Positions 45,759 to 54,840 of a stretch of 64,000 bases of DNA are shown piece by piece. Both the position numbers and the translations under genes were made by a program. Below the pieces are notes generated by a model. The model was not told the DNA's origin, did not search any database, and saw only the letters and a list, made by a program, of their open reading frames with translations. Position 1 is the stretch's first letter; each line of letters starts with the position of its first letter. The stretch spans positions 4,340,001 to 4,404,000 of the forward strand of contig NZ_CP110535.1 in assembly GCF_026104355.1 (NCBI RefSeq), read 5' to 3'. The DNA comes from Halomonas sp. BDJS001 (GTDB lineage: Bacteria; Pseudomonadota; Gammaproteobacteria; Pseudomonadales; Halomonadaceae).

Positions 45759-47086
45759 TTAATAGCGATAGGCCAAGTAGGTAGATAAAATAGGAAATGC
45801 ACTTAAGATAACCAGCACCACCACCATGGTGATAAAAAACGGCACTACCCCCTTGAAGATTTCTTTGACGGGCACCGTTTTATCATTCAGCGCTGCTTTG
45901 ACTGTGTAAACCGATATACCAAAGGGCGGAGTAATTAGCCCGATTTCAACCGCAACAACGGTAATTACCCCGAACCAAATCAGATCCATGCCAAAATGCT
46001 GCGCGATAGGGAGCACAATGGGCAGCACAATCAGCATGATGGAGACTGAATCGATGATGCAGCCCATCAGGATAATGATGAACAGATACAGAGCCAGGAA
46101 ATGATAGATGGTCAGATCCATCGTCGTAACTGCCTGGGCAATCGACATCGGTAAGCCCGTCAATGCCAGCATGCGGCTATAGAGTGAAGCAGCCAGGATC
46201 AAAAAAAGGATGGAAACCGCGACGTACCCTGTTTCTCCCAATACTTCGTAGAACTTCCCTAGCGTCAGCCGTTGCTTAGCGAGCGCCAACAGCAGCGCCC
46301 CGAAGGCTCCCACCCCGCCCGCCTCAGTGGGTGTGAAAAGCCACTGTAAAGACCACCCAGCACCAGCATCATCAGCAGCAGAATAGGGATTAGCTTAGAC
46401 ACCAGTGTTAGCGGCGTTTCCTCAATCGGATCCTCAAGTGCCTCGCCCGTATCGGTTTGGCTTTGCATCATGAAACCGGGACGCAGCCAAGCAAGCAGCA
46501 TAATGACAACACAGAAAGCTAAGGCCAAAATAATTCCTGGGATAATCCCAGCGATGAACATGCGCCCGACTGACTGTTCCGCCAATACGCCATAGACAAT
46601 CATCAGCAGAGACGGCGGTATTAGCATACCCAAAACCGAACTGCTCGCCACCACGCCCACGGAAAACTTGGCTGTGTACCCATGGCGCCGCATTTCAGGC
46701 ACGGCCACTTTGGTGAATACCGCTGCTGACGCCACGCTAATGCCAGTGATAGAGGCAAAGATGCCGTTGGCTCCCACGGTAGCAATGCCCAGCCCACCGC
46801 GTATTTTGCGTAGCAGCCACTGAAACACATCGAAGGTATCGCGCCCCACGCCAGAGACCACCACCAATAATCCCATCAGCACGAACAGCGGCACCACCCC
46901 ATAGAGATAGCTGCTCAGCGAATCGTTCGCGGCAGCGGCGACCATACGCGTGGCTAGTTCCGAATTGCGCAGTGTGGCTATGGAGATCAGCGAGACCAGC
47001 ATCAAGGCGATGCTGATGTGCATGCCTAAATAGATCAGCACTAGCATGAGCACGACGGCGATAGTACCGATTTCAAGACCTGTCAT
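45759..47086 (-). pseudogene. TRAP large permease (DctM-type) with one frameshift
   Basis: Large TRAP permease, about 442 residues if repaired. The first part (from 47086) shows GVVPLFVLMGLLVVVSGVGR, VASSSVLGMLIPPSLLMIVY and a polar loop rich in Glu/Asp near residue 220; the second shows GAFGALLLALAKQRLTLGKF and IDSVSIMLIVLPIVLPIAQH. The break is at about 46336-46339, where a run of four As (Ts in the coding strand) needs a fifth to read GFFTPTEAGGVGAFG, the conserved TPTEA motif. It overlaps the DctQ gene upstream (start 47086 inside the DctQ end) with GAGGAGG as ribosome site. With intact DctQ and DctP partners, the break is probably not real. Confidence 0.87.
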
Positions 47087-47663
47087 TTTCGGCCTCCTCA
47101 GTCAGGCATACCTGGCCATGCCAAGCCAGCCACAAGGACTGAATCGCCAGCAGCAGATATTGCACAACAGTGATAGCCGCACAGCTGATAACGATGAAAC
47201 GGATAGGCCATACCGGGAAGGTAAACACCCCTTCCACCCCCATAAACTGCTGACGCTCCCAGGCACGTATAAAGGTTGGCAGCGTACCGGTATAAACGAT
47301 ATAGAGCATATACGCACCTGCCAGAAAGAACATACACATCAAAAGGTTACCCAGACGTGGATGCTTATCGGTAAAGCCGACAATAAAGATATCAGCCTGG
47401 GCCATGCGGTTGTGTCGCAACGTGCCCGGCAACTGCAGAAAGACGATCATGACGATAGACGCCGCTACTAGCTCCGCTACCCCGGCAATCGGCTGGTTGA
47501 ACAGGTTGCGCGACAGTACGTCTATGACGATCATCGCCATGATGATAAAGATGAGCAGGGAACCGATTGCATTCAGGCCATCAACCAGATAGCCAAACAG
47601 GCTGTTGTGCTGTGCATTGCCCAACCTGCGCCCCAAAATCAGGGTCTTTAAAGAAAAAGACAT
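47073..47663 (-). CDS. TRAP transporter small permease (DctQ-type)
   Basis: Small TRAP subunit of 196 residues with four membrane helices. The family motif is IDVLSRNLFNQPIAGVAELV near residues 47-66, then LPGTLRHNRMAQADIFIVGF. The C-terminal part is a little longer than usual (KDPEEAEND-like tail). It lies 97 bp downstream of the DctP gene and overlaps the large permease start. Together with those genes it imports the substrate of the adjacent catabolic genes. Confidence 0.88.
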   Translation of the reverse strand: MSFSLKTLILGRRLGNAQHNSLFGYLVDGLNAIGSLLIFIIMAMIVIDVLSRNLFNQPIAGVAELVAASIVMIVFLQLPGTLRHNRMAQADIFIVGFTDKHPRLGNLLMCMFFLAGAYMLYIVYTGTLPTFIRAWERQQFMGVEGVFTFPVWPIRFIVISCAAITVVQYLLLAIQSLWLAWHGQVCLTEEAENDRS

Positions 47664-47760
47664 TGCCCGCTACTCCTGGAGTCCTGTCCGCCAGGTGACG
47701 GACAGAATCGTAACGTTGAGGGGAATCAAAAGCTGGATATAGGTCAGTCAGGCGATCAGA

Positions 47761-48870
47761 TCACTCCTGATCCCAGGCACGCTCCGGCTCGTGGCCGCGC
47801 TCGCGCATGGCATTCATGTAGTTATTCAACAGTGCCTGTGCTGGGTAACCGCGCTCCTCATTGCGCTCCACCCACTGGCGGGCGAGATCCGGCATGCCAT
47901 CGATCCAGGCCTGCCGATCTTCTTCAGACAGTTGGCTGACCTGAACCGGCGGGTTCTGGCTCTCGCCTAGCTCGATCATGCGCTCAATTGACGTTTCATA
48001 GCGTTCAGCGAGATCCTTGCCATGGGCTTCGGAGTAGGTTTCACCGGCCGTCATCAGGGCCTCCTGCACGGGCTCAGGTAAACCATCCCAACTCCACTGG
48101 TTGATGGCTAACCCGCCGGAGAAGACCACCCCCATGTTGACTTGGGTAATGTAGGGCGCGACCTCGTAGATACGCGCTGGCAGGTTGCCGGTCGCCAGGC
48201 CGACAACGCCCTGGGATACCCCAGTCTGGATATCGGTGTAATAGCTAGCGAGAGTGCCATCGACCGGAACGGCGCCTACTGGATCCAGCCATACCCCCAG
48301 CACGCCCGGCGCGGAAAGCCGCGCACCGTCCAGATCCTCAAGCGTATCCACTGGGAAATCCGAGTAAATGTCGTAACTATCGGAGGCCGTTGCGCCCAGG
48401 AATACCAGGTCATGCTCCTCCCATTCGGCCTTGAACTCAGGAACATTGCGAATCATATCGTTCCAGACGTCGAGCATCAGTTCAGGGTCACTGGTGGTGA
48501 AGGGCGTGTAGGCACTCATTTGCGCCAGCGGCATGCGCGATGGTTCAAGATAGCTGAACACCCAGCCAATATCGGCAATACCGTCCCGGACAGATGTGAG
48601 AGTCGCGTTGGCGCCGTAAAGCTGGCCAGCATAAGCTTCTGTCCAGTTGATTTCGTACTCACCTTTATCAGCTAGAATCTCATTAACGGTGGTGATGAAC
48701 ACATCAGGGATCATGCCAACCCAGGGAATGGTTGTGGGATGGCTTGAGCCGACCGTCAGGTTTATCACTTCCTGGGCATTCGCGGGCGAAGGCGAGACAT
48801 TCACGGCTAAGGCTAGCGCGGTTAATGTCATTATTGGGCGAGGCTTGGCAATGCCATTGTTTATTTTCAT
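47761..48870 (-). CDS. TRAP transporter substrate-binding protein (DctP-type)
   Basis: Periplasmic binding protein of 369 residues. The signal peptide covers about residues 1-32, ending SPANA. The mature domain starts EVINLTVGSSHPTTIPWVGM; the segment LEDLDGARLSAPGVLGVWLD and the helix SYYTDIQTGVSQGVVGLATG are the DctP-like substrate-arm regions. The arginine that usually binds the carboxylate lies in ARLSAPG. It is somewhat longer than typical DctP proteins at its acidic C-terminus. The gene stands between the intradiol dioxygenase and DctQ, all on the minus strand, so a ring-derived or aromatic acid is the likely ligand. Confidence 0.87.
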   Translation of the reverse strand: MKINNGIAKPRPIMTLTALALAVNVSPSPANAQEVINLTVGSSHPTTIPWVGMIPDVFITTVNEILADKGEYEINWTEAYAGQLYGANATLTSVRDGIADIGWVFSYLEPSRMPLAQMSAYTPFTTSDPELMLDVWNDMIRNVPEFKAEWEEHDLVFLGATASDSYDIYSDFPVDTLEDLDGARLSAPGVLGVWLDPVGAVPVDGTLASYYTDIQTGVSQGVVGLATGNLPARIYEVAPYITQVNMGVVFSGGLAINQWSWDGLPEPVQEALMTAGETYSEAHGKDLAERYETSIERMIELGESQNPPVQVSQLSEEDRQAWIDGMPDLARQWVERNEERGYPAQALLNNYMNAMRERGHEPERAWDQE

Positions 48871-48950
48871 GAGACGGCTCGTAAATTGACGTTATTGTTG
48901 TAAACCTATTTGGTCTTGTGCCCATGTTGTCGACCCAACATGGCGCTGCT

Positions 48951-49892
48951 TCAAGAACCAATAGGTGATTCAGGCAAGCGTGACTCCCCTGGCGAGAGAT
49001 CAAAATCGATAGTGACGGTGCTGTACTCCCCGGTGACGTCAGGGTCGGGCGCATTACCATCGTTATGCAGAGGGAACTCCATGGCCAGGTCGGCACTGGT
49101 GACCCCAAACACACAGTCGGATTCGATGAACAGGTCATCTTGCGGAAAAATCTGGGTAACTAGCGTCTGGTGGCCCGGTGCAGAAATACAGAAATGGATA
49201 TGCGCAGCACGGAACGGGTGGCGCCCCTGTGCTCGCAGCATGTCACCGACCAAACCATGGGTCGGGATGGGGTAGCTGGCAGGCCGCAGCGTACGGAATC
49301 GGTAGCGACCGTTTACATCGGTACGAAACTTGCCACGCAAGTTCATGTGCGGCTGACGTTCATCCTGGTTTTCGTACAGCCCTTCGGGTGACGCCTGCCA
49401 CACTTCCACCAGCGCATTAGCCAACGGCTGACCGTCGCGACTCTTGACCTGCCCGGAGACGAATAGCGGAATATCACCGTCATGGGGTTTGTCACGGGCA
49501 ATGTTGGTTCCCGGCGGATATTCTGGATCTTTGCGTGTATAAAATGGGCCCAACAAGGCCGGCGAAATTTGCTCGTCGGTGCGATCCTGGTTCATGATCA
49601 TGACTAGCGTGGAGAAGCCCAGGGCATCCGACATCACCATGGTCTCGTTATGGCGATCCTTGGTTAGATGGCCTAACTGCGTCACGGCATTGATCGCCGC
49701 GGTAAACTCTTCCTCGCTCAGTTTTACTTCCCGACCAAAGGCATGCAGATGCTTGACCAGACTGGTGAGTATTTCCCTCAAGCGATCATCCTGAGTATGG
49801 CTGAACGCCTTGATCACAATATCGGTAATGTCATCCGGCGTTGAGGGGATGCCGTGATTGACGATATCTTCCTTTCGGGGCAACTCAAACAT
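48951..49892 (-). CDS. Intradiol ring-cleavage dioxygenase (hydroxyquinol/catechol 1,2-dioxygenase-like)
   Basis: Non-haem Fe(III) dioxygenase of 313 residues that cleaves a catechol-type ring between the two hydroxyls. The N-terminal helical dimerisation domain (about residues 15-100) is followed by the catalytic beta-sandwich. Iron ligands are expected to be the tyrosines in LLGPFYTRKDPEYPPG or nearby and RPASYPIPTHGLVG, and the histidines in RHPFRAAHIHFCISAPGHQT. VEVWQASPEGLYENQD is the usual strand before the first ligand. It groups with hydroxyquinol/catechol dioxygenases. No maleylacetate reductase or muconate cycloisomerase is beside it; instead it is flanked by a CoA-transferase, a citryl-CoA-lyase-like gene and a TRAP transporter. 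Confidence 0.9.
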   Translation of the reverse strand: MFELPRKEDIVNHGIPSTPDDITDIVIKAFSHTQDDRLREILTSLVKHLHAFGREVKLSEEEFTAAINAVTQLGHLTKDRHNETMVMSDALGFSTLVMIMNQDRTDEQISPALLGPFYTRKDPEYPPGTNIARDKPHDGDIPLFVSGQVKSRDGQPLANALVEVWQASPEGLYENQDERQPHMNLRGKFRTDVNGRYRFRTLRPASYPIPTHGLVGDMLRAQGRHPFRAAHIHFCISAPGHQTLVTQIFPQDDLFIESDCVFGVTSADLAMEFPLHNDGNAPDPDVTGEYSTVTIDFDLSPGESRLPESPIGS

Positions 49893-49985
49893 GATTCACG
49901 CTCCTAGGGAGTGTTGTGCCCACCGGACACGCCACCCATTATTACTTGTTATTAATGATGTCTTGCATCGTACGATTGGGATCAT

Positions 49986-51128
49986 TCAGCGCTGGCGCTG
50001 CTTCAACTCCTCCATGATCTCATCATGATGCTCGTTCAATATCGGTGGTGCGCTCACCTCTAGTGGCTTAACGCCATCGAAAGACACAGGTGAACGCACC
50101 GTTTCCCACTTGCCGACTTGCGGATGCTGAGTGCTGATCCGTAGCTGCAAATGCTTGGCCTGTGGGTCTTCCAGTACCTCGCTGGCGTCGTACATGGGCG
50201 CATGCGGCACGTCTTCAGCCTCAAGTCGCGCTAGCCAGTACGTGCGAGGCTCTCGGACGAACACCTTACGCAGCACGCCAATCATGGCTTCCTGATTATC
50301 GATGCGGCCTTCACGGGTCGTGAACCGTGCATCCTGAAGTAGTTCCGGGTAGTCGATAGCATTCGCCAGTCCCTGCCAAAACTTTTCTGGGGACGACATA
50401 TGTAGCGCCACCCAGTGCCCATCAGCGCACTCCATCACGTATGACTGAGATACCTGCGGACGACTGTAGGGGCCCATGATTTCGCCTTCCGAGAGATAGT
50501 GCGTGAAGGCGTCCAGATTGAAGTGGCACATAGCTTCCATCATCGACACATCCACACGACGCCCTTTACCGGTATGGCTACGCTCGTAAAGCGCGCCCAA
50601 AATGCCGTAGGCAGCATAAAAACCTGACAGAGCGTCGGCCATGGCTGGGCCTACCACGCGCGGGTTTTCCGGATTGATCAATAGCTTAAGAAAACCGCTT
50701 GCGGCTTGAGCGACCGTGTCATAGCTGGGACGATTAGCGTAAGGACCGTCGTTGCCAAAGCCGCTTATAGCGCAATAAATCAGTTGTGGGTTGATAGCAC
50801 GCAGCTCTTCCTCGCCCGCCCCCAAGCGCTCCGCCGTACCAGGACGGAAGTTTTGAATGTATACGTCAGCATCGCTGATCAAGTCATGAAAGATCGCTTG
50901 ATCCTTGGCTTCTTTGGTGTTCAGCGCAATGCTGCGTTTGTTGCGGTTATAGGTTTGATAATGCGGGCTATAAAGTCCGCCCTTGAAGGCGCGGAACGGA
51001 TCGCCTTTGCCCGGCAGCTCCACCTTGATCACGTTTGCGCCCAGGTCGGCCAGCATCATGCCGGCTGCCGGGCCCGTGATGAAGGTGCCCTGCTCGATCA
51101 CCGTAATACCTTCCAAAACCTTTATCAT
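49986..51128 (-). CDS. CaiB/BaiF family III CoA-transferase
   Basis: Family III CoA-transferase of about 380 residues that moves CoA between carboxylic acids. The N-terminus IKVLEGITVIEQGTFITGPA, the segment ADVYIQNFRPGTAERLGAG and the catalytic-Asp region NRPSYDTVAQAASGF are diagnostic, followed by VDVSMMEAMCHFNLDAF. I start at the ATG at 51128 just after the lyase gene stop; the longer frame to 51230 would overlap that gene and adds unrelated residues. It lies between the citryl-CoA-lyase-like gene and the intradiol dioxygenase, so it probably activates a ring-cleavage-derived acid as its CoA ester before carbon-carbon cleavage. Confidence 0.9.
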   Translation of the reverse strand: MIKVLEGITVIEQGTFITGPAAGMMLADLGANVIKVELPGKGDPFRAFKGGLYSPHYQTYNRNKRSIALNTKEAKDQAIFHDLISDADVYIQNFRPGTAERLGAGEEELRAINPQLIYCAISGFGNDGPYANRPSYDTVAQAASGFLKLLINPENPRVVGPAMADALSGFYAAYGILGALYERSHTGKGRRVDVSMMEAMCHFNLDAFTHYLSEGEIMGPYSRPQVSQSYVMECADGHWVALHMSSPEKFWQGLANAIDYPELLQDARFTTREGRIDNQEAMIGVLRKVFVREPRTYWLARLEAEDVPHAPMYDASEVLEDPQAKHLQLRISTQHPQVGKWETVRSPVSFDGVKPLEVSAPPILNEHHDEIMEELKQRQR

Positions 51129-51151
51129 TGTCGTTGCCTCAGGTCGCTGAC

Positions 51152-51952
51152 TTAACGCTTGTAACCGGGCGGAAAGTCGCCGGTGTATTCCAGGTGCTGT
51201 GTGGCTTGGTAAGAGAGAGCAAATCCGCACGGCTGTTCGGACTCTTCAAGCATGTGCGCGATCAGGCTGGCCGTACGCGCCAGAATTGGTATGCCCCTCA
51301 GCGCATTTAATGGGAACCCTGCACCAAGCAATACCGCGGGTATGGCGGCAGACACATTGAGCTTCAGGTCTTTACCGATGATCTCGGGAATGACGGCCTC
51401 AACCGCATCGGCAATTTCCACGAAGCGCAGATCGGCACCGGCTTCACGTGCAACCCTGAACAGCGCTTCGACGCGCGGGTCACGCGCTTTGTGCAACGGA
51501 TGTCCGTACCCTGGAATCGGCTTGCGTTCATGACGCATGGCCGTAACTGCATCAAAAGCGGCCTGCTTGACAGACTTGCCTTCATCGACCTGACGGGCAA
51601 TATCATCAAATAACACCCCGGCGTTTTGAGACGCCCCCAAGATGACCGAGCCACACCCTAAGATGCCTGCCGCCACTGCACCTTGCAGTGCTTCAGGGGC
51701 AGCAGCGTAGGTCATACGCGATGCCTGCACGCTAGGTACTAAACCGTGCTCAGCAATGGCTACCAGAGTGGCGTCCAACACCCTGCGGCGGGTCTCATTG
51801 GCAGGTTGACCGGTAAGTAGCAGCAAAAAGTAGTCAGAGAAGGAGGTTTGCCCAATCAGTTCCTGGCAAAGATCCTTGCCTCTCACCACTATAGCGTCGG
51901 CATCCGACGTGCTGATGGCTGTTTTTGGTATTGTTTCGCGCCCTATCTTCAT
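51152..51952 (-). CDS. Citryl-CoA-lyase-like short citrate synthase family protein
   Basis: A 266-residue protein of the citrate synthase fold lacking the N-terminal part of full citrate synthases (about 430 residues). The catalytic His region is KPIPGYGHPLHKARDPRVEA; other family features are TGQPANETRRRVLDATLVAI and GFPLNALRGIPILARTASLI, with the terminal ESEQPCGFALSYQATQHLEY. Such short proteins are annotated as citryl-CoA lyases, splitting a 3-hydroxy-3-carboxyacyl-CoA into acetyl-CoA and a 2-oxo acid. As the first gene of the operon, followed by the CoA-transferase, it is a plausible final cleavage enzyme of the pathway. Direct activity is not proven by sequence. Confidence 0.85.
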   Translation of the reverse strand: MKIGRETIPKTAISTSDADAIVVRGKDLCQELIGQTSFSDYFLLLLTGQPANETRRRVLDATLVAIAEHGLVPSVQASRMTYAAAPEALQGAVAAGILGCGSVILGASQNAGVLFDDIARQVDEGKSVKQAAFDAVTAMRHERKPIPGYGHPLHKARDPRVEALFRVAREAGADLRFVEIADAVEAVIPEIIGKDLKLNVSAAIPAVLLGAGFPLNALRGIPILARTASLIAHMLEESEQPCGFALSYQATQHLEYTGDFPPGYKR

Positions 51953-52051
51953 ATGCCGCTCCGCTAATCAGGAGAGAGGATAACGTCAAGGTGACGGTCA
52001 CACTCATCGGGAAAATTACTTGCTGCAAATGAATATAGAAGCGATAAATAA

Positions 52052-52072
52052 TGAATAAAAATGATTAATTCA
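52052..52072. promoter_or_regulatory. Candidate LysR operator
   Basis: Perfect inverted repeat TGAAT-N11-ATTCA in the AT-rich divergent spacer between the citryl-CoA-lyase-like gene (start 51952) and the LysR gene (start 52129). Position and symmetry suit a LysR binding site controlling both directions. Confidence 0.5.
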
Positions 52073-52128
52073 CATAAAAACAATCGACACCATCGATCAT
52101 AATAGCCATTTTGCAGGGAGGTCATGCC

Positions 52129-53016
52129 ATGGAACTGCGCCATATGCGCTACTTTATCGCCATTGTTGAAACGCTTAACTTCACCCGCGCCGCCCAGCGC
52201 GTACACGTCACCCAATCGACGCTATCGCATCAAATTCGTCAGTTAGAAGAGGAGTTAGGCCAGCGGCTATTTGAACGAGTGGGCAAAAAAGTGATACTCA
52301 CCGAAGCTGGACGGAGCCTGCTTGAGCACGTAGTACCCATCCTTAGACAGGTTGATCAAGCCATTGGGGCAATGAAGGCAACACCGGACGATTTATATGG
52401 AGAACTGCATATTGCGGCGACCCATAGCTTTAATGTTCAGCTTATCCCGCTGTGCCTCTCAATATTTTTACAACGGCTGCCAAATTTAAAAGTGGCTGTG
52501 GAAGAGCTCGCTGGAGATCAAATCAGTGAGCGTTTAATGAGTGGCGATTTAGACATGGGTATTTCCTACCGTCCGGCAATACCCCGTGGTTTACGCTTTG
52601 AACCGCTTTACAATGAGGAGCTCAAACTTATTGTGGCTAGCAATCACCCGCTTGCAAAGCGTAAGAGGCTGCGCATGGTCGAGCTCAATGGCCAACGCAT
52701 GACATTATTGTCGCCGCATTTCTCAACACGTCAAATGCTGGACGAGTGTTTCGAAGCAGCTGGAGCTCGCCCCCAAATTGTCGCCGAGCTTAACGCTATC
52801 TCACCTATGATTGAGCTCGTCAGACGCACGGATCTGTGCAGTATCGTGTCAGAAAATGCCTTAGCAAACGAACCAGGCGTTAAGGCAATTCCGCTTGAAA
52901 GCCCAACGCCAGTGCGCACCCCCGGTTTGTTATGGCCACCACAGTCTGAGCGTCCTGCTGCTAGCCGCTTTATGGCTGAGATAATTCGCGACATTGTTAG
53001 ACAAGGAATCGCGTAA
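52129..53016 (+). CDS. LysR-family regulator of the dioxygenase operon
   Basis: LysR regulator of about 295 residues, CbbR/CynR/BenM-like at its start: MELRHMRYFIAIVETLNFTR, then AAQRVHVTQSTLSHQIRQLE. The effector domain begins near residue 90 (LYGELHIAATHSFNVQLIPL). I take the ATG at 52129 with GGGAGGT six bases upstream rather than an earlier TTG at 52111. It is divergent from the lyase/CoA-transferase/dioxygenase/TRAP operon, separated by 176 bp containing an inverted repeat. By the usual logic of the family it is the activator of that operon, responding to a pathway intermediate. Confidence 0.9.
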   Translation: MELRHMRYFIAIVETLNFTRAAQRVHVTQSTLSHQIRQLEEELGQRLFERVGKKVILTEAGRSLLEHVVPILRQVDQAIGAMKATPDDLYGELHIAATHSFNVQLIPLCLSIFLQRLPNLKVAVEELAGDQISERLMSGDLDMGISYRPAIPRGLRFEPLYNEELKLIVASNHPLAKRKRLRMVELNGQRMTLLSPHFSTRQMLDECFEAAGARPQIVAELNAISPMIELVRRTDLCSIVSENALANEPGVKAIPLESPTPVRTPGLLWPPQSERPAASRFMAEIIRDIVRQGIA

Positions 53017-53042
53017 AATTAGCTCCAGGTTGCTTTGTTAGC

Positions 53043-53945
53043 TCACCAATTCCACTCACTGCACGCCACCGCATTGTGGGCGTGCAGGCTCTCGGCATGC
53101 ACCACCTTGAGCTGAAAACCGGTGACACCCGGTGCTTGTCGCAGGGCTTTATCTACCCGCCTTGCCGCGTCTTCACAGAACATCAGGTTTTGCCCGTTGG
53201 CGAGGGCAAACGCCTGCTCGTCAATGCGCTTCACGGCGGTTTGCAGTGCAGTACCTAGCGCCTTTTCGATACGATCAATCGAACTCTCCAACCAATCTGC
53301 AATGGGCAGTTCATCGTTTTCACCCTCGGCTAAACGCAGCGAACACTCGACAAAGCTGCGCTGGCTGTGGGGCGTGGCTAATATGCCCTCTTCGCTGCCC
53401 AGCCATGCCGATACCGCCGATTGGGTTAGCGGGATTTCTGAAAAGTCTTCTTCAAAGGCTTGCTGAATAGACTGCCGCGCCAACGCCGCCGAGCAGGGGC
53501 AGGTGGACGAGTAGCCCACTGTAAGGTCGAGTCCAGCCTGAAAGCCAGCGGGCGTTAATTGGCAGCGCAAGGTGAAGAGATAACTTTTCCACCCGGCTAA
53601 AGGGCTGATCAAGGCTTGCCGCTTAAGCGGAAGCTCGCCTTCGATGCTGAGATAAGCATGCTGCGATAAGCCATCTTGGCTGGTTAAAAATGCATTCAAT
53701 ATGTCCTTAACCGCTTGAAGTGTCAGCGGTGCTTCTTCAAGCGGTGCCAGCGCCAAATACAGCCGGGACATATGGATTCCCCGTGCATCAGCGTCATCCA
53801 GGCTGACCCCTGCGTTGAGTTTGGCCGTCACACTGCGACTGCCTAGGCGGATGGGGAGTGCGATGCCCTCCATGCCCACCCAGGTCAAAGCGGCCGGAGA
53901 GCGGGCGGTTTGGCTGGCTACATCAGGCAGGGTTAAAACAGTCAT
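53043..53945 (-). CDS. folE2: Type IB GTP cyclohydrolase FolE2
   Basis: Converts GTP to dihydroneopterin triphosphate for folate and other pterins, using Mn or other metals rather than an obligate zinc. About 300 residues from the ATG at 53945, which has AAGAGGTAA upstream; a longer frame to 54002 is unlikely. Features: LTWVGMEGIALPIRLG, the double-domain tunnelling fold, and the catalytic cysteine in TVGYSSTCPCSAALARQS. FolE2 replaces zinc-dependent FolE under zinc limitation in many bacteria. Its position directly downstream of znuCB, 62 bp after znuB, and a Zur-type box ahead of znuC place it in the zinc-starvation regulon here. Confidence 0.93.
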   Translation of the reverse strand: MTVLTLPDVASQTARSPAALTWVGMEGIALPIRLGSRSVTAKLNAGVSLDDADARGIHMSRLYLALAPLEEAPLTLQAVKDILNAFLTSQDGLSQHAYLSIEGELPLKRQALISPLAGWKSYLFTLRCQLTPAGFQAGLDLTVGYSSTCPCSAALARQSIQQAFEEDFSEIPLTQSAVSAWLGSEEGILATPHSQRSFVECSLRLAEGENDELPIADWLESSIDRIEKALGTALQTAVKRIDEQAFALANGQNLMFCEDAARRVDKALRQAPGVTGFQLKVVHAESLHAHNAVACSEWNW

Positions 53946-54006
53946 TTCGTTACCTCTTGGAATAGACGTGAAGCGGTGAGCGAACGCAGCCCTTGCAACC
54001 ACCGCG

Positions 54007-54840
54007 CTATTTACAGGAATGACAGGATCCGGGCTGGAGGAGCTGACGCAATAAGCGCCAGCCTTGGGTCACAACCGTGGCCAGGGTGAAGAGCACAGCG
54101 GCGAGCGTGACAATCGTCGGGCCGGTCGGAGTGTCCATCACATAAGCGGTTCTCAGCCCTGCCGTCACCGCCAGTATGGCAATCCCCGCGGCCAGAACCG
54201 CCATCGCTTCTGGCGTACGGCAAAAAGGCCGGGCGGTGGCCGCTGGGATGATCAACAAGGCGGCTATCAGCAGCACGCCCACTACTTTCAGCGCCACGGC
54301 GACGACCACCGCGAGTGCCAGGGTGAGTACCAGCTGTTCGCGCCGTGGGTGGATGCCGCTGGCATAAGCAAGCTCGTCGCTCAACGTGGCGGTCAATAAC
54401 GATGACCAGCGCCAGAAAAGCAGCATCAGAACCAGCGCCACACCGCCGCCGATGATCCAGATATCCGTTTTCCCAACGGCCAGAATATCGCCAAACAGAT
54501 AGGCACTCAGGTCGATGCGCACCCCGGCAAGAAACGACACCGCCACCAGGCCGATGGCCAGAGCCGAGTGCGCCATTACCCCGAGCAAGGTATCCATGGC
54601 ATAGCCACGCCCACTGAGCATTGACACACAGCTTGCCATCACAAGGGCGACCGTCAGTACGCCTAAGAAGATGGAGACGTCCAATAACAGCGCTAACGCC
54701 ACGCCCAGAATGGCGGCGTGGGCGGTCGCATCGCCGAAGTAGGCCATACGCCGCCACACCACGAAACACCCCAACGGGGCGGCGGCCATGGCCACTAATA
54801 CACCGGCGATCATCGCCCGCCACATAAAATCATCCAGCAT
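54007..54840 (-). CDS. znuB: Zinc ABC transporter permease ZnuB
   Basis: Inner-membrane permease of the ZnuABC zinc importer, about 277 residues with eight or nine helices. Family segments are AAPLGCFVVWRRMAYFGDAT with AHAAILGVALALLLDVSIFL, DTLLGVMAHSALAIGLVAVS, and the coupling-region LAYASGIHPRREQLVLTLAL. The ATG at 54840 has AGGAGG seven bases upstream, which decides the start over 54855. It overlaps the end of znuC by about ten bases, so the two are coupled. It ends in a Cys/His-containing tail, GSCHSCK, which is unusual and may bind metal. Confidence 0.93.
   Translation of the reverse strand: MLDDFMWRAMIAGVLVAMAAAPLGCFVVWRRMAYFGDATAHAAILGVALALLLDVSIFLGVLTVALVMASCVSMLSGRGYAMDTLLGVMAHSALAIGLVAVSFLAGVRIDLSAYLFGDILAVGKTDIWIIGGGVALVLMLLFWRWSSLLTATLSDELAYASGIHPRREQLVLTLALAVVVAVALKVVGVLLIAALLIIPAATARPFCRTPEAMAVLAAGIAILAVTAGLRTAYVMDTPTGPTIVTLAAVLFTLATVVTQGWRLLRQLLQPGSCHSCK

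Noticed and set aside
54011..54823. Long open frame overlapping znuB on the same strand (about 270 codons)
   Set aside because: Its translation is low-complexity Arg/Gly-rich with no family motif, while the alternative frame is a clear ZnuB with membrane helices.
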